From contig JAUMCA010000076.1 in NCBI GenBank assembly GCA_032119475.1, forward strand, positions 1 to 32,783: a stretch of 32,783 nucleotides of DNA, in the 5' to 3' direction. The notes beneath the pieces are model-generated. The model was given only the letters and a program-made list of their open reading frames with translations. It did not search any database and had not been told where the DNA came from. Position numbers and translations under genes: made by a program. The stretch comes from F1-60-MAGs149 sp032119475 (lineage in GTDB: Bacteria; Actinomycetota; Thermoleophilia; Gaiellales; F1-60-MAGs149). This document shows positions 16,196 through 22,333 of the stretch, piece by piece; positions within the stretch are counted from its first letter, which is position 1, and the number at the start of each line of letters is the position of its first letter.

Positions 16196-16665
16196 TACTT
16201 GCCGGCGTTCTCGGCCACGTAGGCCGAGACGTTCTTGATCTCATCCTCGGACAGCTGGCCCGAGAAGGCCGGCATCGCGCCCTTGCCGTTCGTCACGACC
16301 TGGAGAACCTGGTCGTAGGTCGGCTTGAGCTCGTCGAGGTTCGGTCCGACCGCGCCGTTGGCGCCCGCGGCGGCCAGCACGTGGCAGCCGGCGCAGTTCG
16401 AGAAGACGGCCTCACCGGCGGCCGCGTCGCCCTCGGCGGCAGCCGCAGCGGTCTCCTCGCCGCCCTCGGCGGCCGTGGTGGCGGCCTCCTCGGTCATGGC
16501 GCCCTCGCCCTCGGCGTCGCTCGACTCGCCGACGCTGGTCGGGTTCGTGCCGGTGCCGATCGTGACCTCGCCGCCGATCGTGCCGCCGGCTTCCTCGCTG
16601 CCACCGCAGGCGGAGACGAGACCGAGGGTCAGGATGCTGAGTGCGATGAGGATGGCGATGCGCAT
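16195..16665 (-). CDS. c-type cytochrome lipoprotein
   Basis: The start at 16665 is set by AAGAAGG 8 nt upstream; upstream in-frame codons lack support. The 156-residue protein has a lipoprotein signal peptide with the lipobox LVSAC (Cys20), so it should be anchored to the outer face of the membrane. A long Gly/Ala/Glu/Thr-rich linker (21-80) leads to a class I cytochrome c fold: heme site C91-A-G-C94-H95 and axial Met131 (GKGAMPAF). It probably carries electrons to a terminal oxidase or reductase. A candidate -10, TAGCCT, lies about 50 nt upstream on the minus strand. It is divergent from the siroheme decarboxylase-like gene. Confidence 0.92.
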   Translation of the reverse strand: MRIAILIALSILTLGLVSACGGSEEAGGTIGGEVTIGTGTNPTSVGESSDAEGEGAMTEEAATTAAEGGEETAAAAAEGDAAAGEAVFSNCAGCHVLAAAGANGAVGPNLDELKPTYDQVLQVVTNGKGAMPAFSGQLSEDEIKNVSAYVAENAGK

Positions 16666-16783
16666 GTCGAGAGCCTTCTTCTCCGAGGAAACGTCCGTCA
16701 GATGACGATGCTGAAGGCTACCACGGAATATCGCACGAACATGTGTGGTTGACAGGCTCCGCAACCGCACCGAAGGTTCAGGT

Positions 16784-17809
16784 ATGGACGACTCCGACCG
16801 CAGACTCCTCGATCGCCTCCAGAACGAGCTCCCGCTCGTCGCGCGCCCGTGGGCTGCGCTCGCGCAGGACATCGAGATGGACGAGGACGAGATGCTCGAG
16901 CGCATCAACGCGCTGCGCGCGGATGGCGTCGTCCGCCAGATCTCGGCGATCTTCGACACCCGCCGCCTCGGCTACCGGTCGAGCCTCGTCGCCGCGCGGT
17001 CCAAGCCCGGCCACCAGCAGCAGTCGGCCGACGTGTTCAGCGCGCACCCCGGCGTCACGCACAACTACGAGCGCGAGCACGCCTTCGACCTGTGGTTCAC
17101 GATCGCGGTGCCGCCGGACACGGAGATCGGACTCGAGGGGACGATCGACCTGCTCGGTCGCCTCGCGGACGTCGAATCGATCCGCCCGCTGCCGGCCCTC
17201 CGCTTCTTCAAGATCGGCGTCGACCTCGACATGGTCGGCGGGCGCGATCCGGCCGCGAAGAAGGAGCGCCCGCGGCCGACCCTCGAGGCGCCGTCGCGCC
17301 CCGCCACCGACCGCGAGATCGCGGCCGTGCGCGCGCTGCAGCAGGACCTGCCGGCGATCCCGGAGCCCCTCGTGCCGCTCGCCGAGGAGCAGGGCTTCAC
17401 CGTCGACGAGCTGCTCGAGCTCGGGCGCGAGATGCTCGCGGACGGTCGCATGCGCCGCTTCGCCGCGGTCCTCAACCATCGCCGCGCCGGTTTCGTGCAG
17501 AACGGCATGGGCGTCTGGATCGTCGACGAGGCTCACGTCGAGGAGGCCGGCCGCACCATGGCCGCCTACCGCGGCGTCTCGCACTGCTACGAGCGCCCGG
17601 TGTACCCGGACTGGCCCTACCGCCTCTTCTCCATGACGCACGGACACGACAAGGAGGAGTGCGAGGCCGTCCTCGCGGCCCTGTCGGAGGAGACCGGCCT
17701 CGAGGAGTACGCCGTCCTCTACTCCATCAAGGAGTTCAAGAAGACCCGCCTCAAGTACTTCGACACCGACGCCACGGCGTGGGAGGAGGCGCACGCCGCG
17801 CTCGTCTGA
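16784..17809 (+). CDS. fused two-domain siroheme decarboxylase-like (AhbA-AhbB / NirDLGH) protein
   Basis: The ATG at 16784 gives 341 residues. The protein holds two Lrp/AsnC-type winged-helix plus RAM-like modules in tandem, at about 1-160 and 180-335. Both carry the family's conserved H-x-Y-E-R motif: H93 (HNYEREHAFDLWF) in the first and H267 (HCYERPVYPDWPY) in the second. In characterised systems AhbA and AhbB, or NirD/L/G/H, are separate or partly fused and decarboxylate siroheme to didecarboxysiroheme in heme d1 or alternative heme synthesis. Gene callers often label these Lrp/AsnC regulators. No other heme genes are adjacent, though a cytochrome c gene is divergent. A regulatory role cannot be excluded. 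Confidence 0.8.
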   Translation: MDDSDRRLLDRLQNELPLVARPWAALAQDIEMDEDEMLERINALRADGVVRQISAIFDTRRLGYRSSLVAARSKPGHQQQSADVFSAHPGVTHNYEREHAFDLWFTIAVPPDTEIGLEGTIDLLGRLADVESIRPLPALRFFKIGVDLDMVGGRDPAAKKERPRPTLEAPSRPATDREIAAVRALQQDLPAIPEPLVPLAEEQGFTVDELLELGREMLADGRMRRFAAVLNHRRAGFVQNGMGVWIVDEAHVEEAGRTMAAYRGVSHCYERPVYPDWPYRLFSMTHGHDKEECEAVLAALSEETGLEEYAVLYSIKEFKKTRLKYFDTDATAWEEAHAALV

Positions 17810-17821
17810 GCGCGGCGTCGA

Positions 17822-18361
17822 TCAGAGCTTGGCCTCGTCGACGGTCCAGATGTCCGGGAGCTCGCGGAAGCGCTCGGCGGCGTCGAGGCCGTAGCCGACG
17901 ACGAAGGCGTTCGGGATCTCGAAGCCGACGTAGCGCACGGCCACCTCGGTCTCGTGGCGCGCCGGCTTCGACAGCAGCGTGCACACCTCGAGCGAGGCCG
18001 GCCGCCGCGTGGCGAGGTTGCGGAGCAGGTAGGACAGCGTGAGGCCGGAGTCGACGATGTCCTCGACGACGAGGACGTCCTCGCCCTCGATCGGCTGGTC
18101 GAGGTCCTTGAGGATCCGCACGACGCCGGACGAGCGGGTCTCCGAGCCGTAGGACGAGATGATCATGAAGTCGACGGAGCAGGGCACCTCGATCGCGCGG
18201 ATCAGGTCGGCGAGGAACACGAAGCCGCCCTTGAGGACGCACGTCAGGCGCACCGTCCGGCCGGCGTACGCCGCGGAGATCTCCGCGCCGAGCTCGGCCA
18301 CGCGGGCCGCGATCTGCTCCTCCGAGAGGAGCACCTCGGCGAGCGCCGGGTAGCGGCTCAC
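17822..18361 (-). CDS. hpt: hypoxanthine phosphoribosyltransferase
   Basis: The protein has 179 residues from a GTG start, the usual length. LKGGFVFLADLIR (the PPi-binding loop) and the PRPP-binding signature LVVEDIVDSGLTLSYL are present, with the GFEIPNAFVVGYGLD purine-binding region near the end. It salvages hypoxanthine (and often guanine) to nucleotides using PRPP. The GTG overlaps the tilS stop by 4 bp (GTGA). The tilS-hpt order is a conserved bacterial pair that often precedes ftsH, but ftsH is not present here. Convergent with the siroheme decarboxylase-like gene. Confidence 0.95.
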   Translation of the reverse strand: MSRYPALAEVLLSEEQIAARVAELGAEISAAYAGRTVRLTCVLKGGFVFLADLIRAIEVPCSVDFMIISSYGSETRSSGVVRILKDLDQPIEGEDVLVVEDIVDSGLTLSYLLRNLATRRPASLEVCTLLSKPARHETEVAVRYVGFEIPNAFVVGYGLDAAERFRELPDIWTVDEAKL

Positions 18362-19272
18362 GCGACGCCCCGGCGGTTGGCACCCGGCGGCAGGAAGCGG
18401 ATCGACGTCGGATCGACCTCGGCCATCGCGTCCTGGGGGAGCGTCCGGCGGCGCGGATCGAGGCGGAGCGCCTCGACGTCGTCGTGGCCGAGGGTCACGC
18501 CGACCCGGGCCGCCGCACGGCGGAGCGCGATCCGCTGCAGCGCGGGCGGGGCATCGGCGAGGGCGGCGCGCATGACGGCGCCATCATGGCCGATGAGGTC
18601 GTCGGCCAGCGCGTCGAGCAGCGCACGTTCGTCGTCGGCCAGCGCGGCCGCCCGCGCGAGGTTGCGCTCGGCGCCCGGGTGCGCGTCGGCCAGCGCGGGC
18701 AGGGCATCGAGGCGGATGCGATTGCGTGCCGGGCCCGGGTCGAGGTTCGACGGGTCATCGCGCCACCCGATGCCGCGGGCCGCGAGCGTCTCGCGCACCT
18801 CGTCGCGCGCGAGGTCGATCAGCGGGCGGACCCAGGGGCCGTCGCGTGGGGGCAGCGCCGCGAGGCCGCGGGGCGTGCCGGAGGCGATCAGGCGGTAGAG
18901 GACGGTCTCCGCGCGGTCCGACAGCGTGTGCCCCGTGGCGATGGCATCGCCGTCGGCCGCGCCGAGCGCTGCCTCGCGACGCCGGTCGCGCAGGCGCGCC
19001 TCCAGGTTGCCGCCGGCCGGGACCGCCCCGTCGACGATCGCCAGCGGCACGTCGAGCCGCGCCGCGAGGGAGCGGCAGTGCTCGGCGTCCGCCTCGGACG
19101 CGTCGCCGCGCAGTGCGTGCGCGACGTGCACGGCACGGACCGCGCAACCGCGCTCCGCGAGGACGACGAGGAGCAGCGTCGAGTCGGCGCCGCCGGAGAC
19201 CATCGCCACGACCGGCGTGCCGACGCCGAGCCCGAGGTCGTCGCAGCGCGCGCTGATGCGCTCAGCGGTCAC
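18358..19272 (-). CDS. tilS: tRNA(Ile)-lysidine synthetase
   Basis: The protein has 304 residues from GTG 19272. The PP-loop ATP pyrophosphatase motif S26-G-G-A-D-S31 is intact, followed by HVAHALRGDASEADAEHC and ATGHTLSDRAETVL, both typical of TilS. It modifies the wobble cytidine of the tRNA-Ile CAU anticodon to lysidine, an essential step for reading AUA codons. The C-terminal substrate-binding domain is short compared with the E. coli enzyme, as in many actinobacteria. Its start overlaps the upstream hypothetical gene by 11 bp and its end overlaps hpt by 4 bp. Confidence 0.93.
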   Translation of the reverse strand: MTAERISARCDDLGLGVGTPVVAMVSGGADSTLLLVVLAERGCAVRAVHVAHALRGDASEADAEHCRSLAARLDVPLAIVDGAVPAGGNLEARLRDRRREAALGAADGDAIATGHTLSDRAETVLYRLIASGTPRGLAALPPRDGPWVRPLIDLARDEVRETLAARGIGWRDDPSNLDPGPARNRIRLDALPALADAHPGAERNLARAAALADDERALLDALADDLIGHDGAVMRAALADAPPALQRIALRRAAARVGVTLGHDDVEALRLDPRRRTLPQDAMAEVDPTSIRFLPPGANRRGVA

Positions 19273-19756
19273 GCGCAGCGAGCCGTCCGGCGTAGGACGT
19301 GCCGATCTCGATGTACTTGGCGTGCAGGGCCTCGCGACGATCCTCGTCGCCGGCGGCGTCGGCCTCGGCCATCGCGTGCTGCAGGTCGCGGAGGCGCTCC
19401 TCGAAGCGGAGCACCACGGCCTCCTCGCCGGTCAGCTCGTCCGATCGGCCGGCGAGGACCAGGAGCCGCGGGCGCCACATGGGGGCGAGGCGCGCGAGCA
19501 GGTCGTTGTCGGCGACCCCGGCATCGAGCGCCGCGAGCGCCGCGGGGGCGTGCGCCTTGAGGGCCTCCGGCGCGAACGGGCGCAGCGGATCCGCGCTGAG
19601 CGCGCCCTCGATCGCGGCGCGCACCTCCGGTGCCGAGACGTCCAGCGGATGCCCCGTGCCGCCGGCGACCGCGAGGCGGATCAGACCCGCCTCGAAGCGG
19701 TGCTCGGCGAGGTCGATCGCGCCGGCGCCGTCCGGCAGCTGCACGGTGTCCGCCAT
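19262..19756 (-). CDS. hypothetical protein upstream of tilS
   Basis: This 164-residue protein is not recognised. It is soluble, Ala/Leu/Arg-rich and mostly helical, with no signal peptide or membrane segment. The middle has a Trp-Arg-Pro-Arg stretch (MWRPRLLVLAGRSDELTGEEA), and the last 50 residues form an amphipathic helix likely to coil. It is the first gene of an overlapping three-gene operon with tilS and hpt, so a housekeeping role is possible. There is no ribosome site; a weak CAGACT lies 7 nt before the ATG. The divergent BtpA-family gene starts 56 bp away. Confidence 0.7.
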   Translation of the reverse strand: MADTVQLPDGAGAIDLAEHRFEAGLIRLAVAGGTGHPLDVSAPEVRAAIEGALSADPLRPFAPEALKAHAPAALAALDAGVADNDLLARLAPMWRPRLLVLAGRSDELTGEEAVVLRFEERLRDLQHAMAEADAAGDEDRREALHAKYIEIGTSYAGRLAARDR

Positions 19757-19812
19757 CGGCTGGAGTCTGCCACGGGTTGCGAGCCGCGTGCGTCCGCAGG
19801 TACGGTTGCACC

Positions 19813-20667
19813 ATGGACCGTCCGCCCGTCGATGAGGTGATGGAACGCGTCTTCGGTGCGCCCAAGCCGCTGATCGGCGTGGTCCACCTGCTCGCCCTGC
19901 CGGGTTCGCCGGCCTTCGACCGCGACGCCGGCATGCGTCCGATCGTGGACGCCGCCCGCCACGATGCGCTGGTCTGCCAGGAAGCGGGCGTCGACGCGAT
20001 CCTGTTCTGCAACGAGGGCGATCTGCCGTACCGCGTCGAGGTCAGCATGGAGCAGGCCACCGCGATGGGCGCCGTCGTGGGCGAGATCGCGCCGGAGCTG
20101 CACGTGCCGCTCGGCATCGACATGCTGTGGGATCCCTTCGCGACCCTCGCGGTCGGCCGTGCCGTCGGCGCCAGCTTCGTCCGCGAGGTGTTCGTCGGCG
20201 TGTACGAGAGCGACATGGGCCAGCTGCGCGCCGACCCGGGCGCCGCGTTCTCGTACCGGCACTCGATCGGCGCCGACGACATCGCGGTGCTCACCAACCT
20301 CACCCCCGAGTTCGCCTCGCCGCTCGGCTCGCGCACCGTCGGCGACCGCGCGCAGGGCGCGCGCTTCTTCGGCTGCGAGGCGGCGCTGATCTCCGGGCCG
20401 CGCGCCGGCTCCGCGTTCCGCTTCGCCGATCTCGAGGAGGCCAAGGCCGCCTGCCCGGACCTCCCGGTCCTCGCCAACACCGGCGTCCGCCACGACACCG
20501 CGGAGCGCATCCTGGAGACGGCCGACGGGATCATCGTGGGCACCTCGCTGAAGGTCGATGGTCGCACGGAGAACCGCATCGACCTCGATCGCGCCCGCCG
20601 CATGGTGGAGCTCACGCGCATCGCGCGCGAGCACCACCTCGAGCGCATCGCCGACGCCACGCTGTAG
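19813..20667 (+). CDS. BtpA/SgcQ-family TIM-barrel protein
   Basis: The protein has 284 residues. It shows the BtpA-family pattern throughout: KPLIGVVHLLALPGSP at the start, EAGVDAILFCNEGDLPY, REVFVGVYESDMG in the middle, and LANTGVRHDTAERIL with DGIIVGTSLKVDGRTENRID near the end. The fold is a TIM barrel resembling phosphate-sugar enzymes. BtpA supports photosystem I in cyanobacteria, but relatives are widespread in non-phototrophs (SgcQ) with unknown activity. TACGGT (19801-19806) lies 6 nt before the ATG and no ribosome site is present, so a leaderless mRNA is likely. The next gene follows after 41 bp and is probably co-transcribed. Confidence 0.88.
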   Translation: MDRPPVDEVMERVFGAPKPLIGVVHLLALPGSPAFDRDAGMRPIVDAARHDALVCQEAGVDAILFCNEGDLPYRVEVSMEQATAMGAVVGEIAPELHVPLGIDMLWDPFATLAVGRAVGASFVREVFVGVYESDMGQLRADPGAAFSYRHSIGADDIAVLTNLTPEFASPLGSRTVGDRAQGARFFGCEAALISGPRAGSAFRFADLEEAKAACPDLPVLANTGVRHDTAERILETADGIIVGTSLKVDGRTENRIDLDRARRMVELTRIAREHHLERIADATL

Positions 20668-20708
20668 CGGGGAGGTCCGACACGCCGTGCGCTGCGAAGG
20701 AGCAGCAC

Positions 20709-22160
20709 ATGGAGTACTGGACCAGCGTCGCCAATCAGCACAGCGAGTACTGGCTCACGCCGTATCTGCCCGTCGCCTCGCCGACGGCGGCGTCCGCCGA
20801 GCCGCTCGCGGAGGCGTACTGGGCGACGCTCGAGTCGTCGCTGCGCGGCATCGTCCGCACGGACGGCGAGGCGCTCGGCCCGATGCGCCTGTCGCTCGCC
20901 CGCACCGGCGTCACCATCCTCGCCTTCGGGCCCGCCCGCATCGATGAGGTCGACGGCGGGATCACCGTCGCCTTCCCGATCGTCGAGGGCGCGGCGTGCT
21001 CGGGCCCGAGCGGCGAGCTGCGCCTCGTCGCGCATGCCGAGGGCACGGACGTCCGCCTCGGGGTCGTCGTCGACGGCTACCGCCCGCGCTTCGAGCGCCT
21101 GCGCGTCTCGACGTTTCCCGTCGCCGCGCCGTACACGCTCGCGCAGCACGTCCTGCACGGATGGGTCACGAAGCGTAGTCTGATGCGTATGGCCGATGTG
21201 ATCGACCCGGTCCCCGTCGCCCCGCCGCCGCTCGACACGGGCGGTCGGCTGCACGGTGTCCGCGTCGGCGTCGTCGGTGCGAGCGGCTACATCGGCCGCA
21301 GACTCGTCCCGGCTCTGCGCGACCAGGGCGCCACCGTGCGGGCCATCGCGCGACGGCCGGACCCCGATCTGGAACAGGTCGCGGGCATCGAGCGCGCGCA
21401 GGCCGACGCGCTCGACCGGGCGTCGCTCGATCGCGCCTTCGAGGGCCTCGACGTCGTCATCTGGCTCGTGCACTCGATGGGCGCGGGCGGCGACTTCGCC
21501 GAGCTCGACCGCCAGGCCGCGCGCAACGGCGCCGGTGCCGCCGCGCAGGCCGGCGTGCGGCAGATCGTGTACCTCGGCGGCCTCGGCGACGACGACCCCG
21601 ATCTCTCCCACCACCTCCAGAGCCGCCACGAGACCGGCCGCATCCTCGCCGAGGGCACGGTGCCCGTGACGACGCTGCGCGCGGCGATGGTGATCGGCCA
21701 GCACAGTGCGTCGTTCCACATGCTGCGCGATCTCGTGCACCGGCTGCCGGCGATGGTGACGCCGCGCTGGGTCACGACGCGCTCGCAGCCGATCGCCTTC
21801 GCGGATCTGCGCGACTACCTGATCGGCGTCTGCGACCTGCCTGCCGCCTACGGCCGGACGCTCGACGTCGGCGGGCCCGACATCTTCACCTTCCAGCAGA
21901 TGATGGAGCGCACCGCCGAGCTCGCCGGCCGCCGCAAGCCGCTGATCCTGCCGGTGCCGGTGCTGTCGCCCGAGCTGTCCTCCCTCTGGTGCGGCCTCGT
22001 CACCGACGTGGATACCCGCATCGCCCGCCCGCTCGTCGAGGGCCTGCGCAACGAGACGATCTGCCTGAACGACGACATCCTCACGCTCGTGCCGAAGGAG
22101 CGCATGTCGTTCGACGATGCCGTTCGCCGCGCACTGCAGGGCGTACCGCTGCCGTACTGA
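20709..22160 (+). CDS. two-domain NAD(P)-binding (NmrA/atypical SDR-like) protein
   Basis: The ATG at 20709 is preceded by AAGGAG (20697-20702). The protein has 483 residues. Residues 1-180 form a domain I do not recognise (WTSVANQHSEYWLTPYLP...); it looks alpha/beta and carries no membrane helix. Residues 183-400 are a Rossmann domain with the GASGYIG dinucleotide motif (G190), an acidic/basic strand end after beta-2 (ARRPDPD) and DVVIWLVHSM, YLGGLGDDD and RHETGRIL. The last 80 residues form a helical substrate-binding part. This resembles NDUFA9/NmrA-type atypical SDR proteins. The reaction is unknown. It probably shares a transcript with the BtpA gene. Confidence 0.78.
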   Translation: MEYWTSVANQHSEYWLTPYLPVASPTAASAEPLAEAYWATLESSLRGIVRTDGEALGPMRLSLARTGVTILAFGPARIDEVDGGITVAFPIVEGAACSGPSGELRLVAHAEGTDVRLGVVVDGYRPRFERLRVSTFPVAAPYTLAQHVLHGWVTKRSLMRMADVIDPVPVAPPPLDTGGRLHGVRVGVVGASGYIGRRLVPALRDQGATVRAIARRPDPDLEQVAGIERAQADALDRASLDRAFEGLDVVIWLVHSMGAGGDFAELDRQAARNGAGAAAQAGVRQIVYLGGLGDDDPDLSHHLQSRHETGRILAEGTVPVTTLRAAMVIGQHSASFHMLRDLVHRLPAMVTPRWVTTRSQPIAFADLRDYLIGVCDLPAAYGRTLDVGGPDIFTFQQMMERTAELAGRRKPLILPVPVLSPELSSLWCGLVTDVDTRIARPLVEGLRNETICLNDDILTLVPKERMSFDDAVRRALQGVPLPY

Positions 22161-22167
22161 CGACGGG

Positions 22168-22181
22168 GGGTCGATCGACCC
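22168..22181 (+). terminator. palindrome after the NAD(P)-binding gene
   Basis: GGGTCGATCGACCC is a perfect 14-bp palindrome 8 nt past the stop codon. It may be the terminator stem of the BtpA-SDR transcript or a protein-binding site; there is no T-tract. Confidence 0.35.
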
Positions 22182-22212
22182 GATGGGGCGGCCGTCGACG
22201 CACTGCACGCCA

Positions 22213-22273
22213 CGCCCCTAGGGGCGATCCCGCCCCGACGTAGAGTTGGCGTCAGGAGGCTCGCGGGGTGCGA
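22213..22273 (+). promoter_or_regulatory. ATPase promoter with palindromic operator and ribosome site
   Basis: A perfect 14-bp palindrome CGCCCCTAGGGGCG (22213-22226) covers the expected -35 position of a -10 box TAGAGT (22241-22246). Transcription would begin near 22253. A strong AGGAGG (22254-22259) follows, but it sits 27 nt before the ATPase ATG and 8 nt before an out-of-frame GTG at 22268. A palindrome at the -35 is a typical repressor or MerR-type site. The regulator is unknown. Confidence 0.5.
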
Positions 22274-22333
22274 GCTCAGTCTGCGCATGGAATCGACCGT
22301 CGCACGTCAGCCGTGGTCTGCCTCGACGGCTGA
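22268..22333 (+). CDS. possible 21-codon upstream ORF (leader peptide) overlapping the ATPase start
   Basis: GTG 22268 is the start codon best spaced (8 nt) from the only strong ribosome site, AGGAGG 22254-22259. The frame (VRAQSAHGIDRRTSAVVCLDG) runs 21 codons in +2 relation to the ATPase and ends at TGA 22331-22333, inside the right arm of a large hairpin. It might couple or attenuate ATPase translation. It may also be accidental, so confidence is low. Confidence 0.3.
   Translation: MRAQSAHGIDRRTSAVVCLDG

Noticed and set aside
19269..22208. Minus-strand frame of 979 codons over the BtpA and NAD(P)-binding genes
   Set aside because: It spans two well-supported opposite-strand genes and contains only low-complexity Arg/Ala/Asp sequence.
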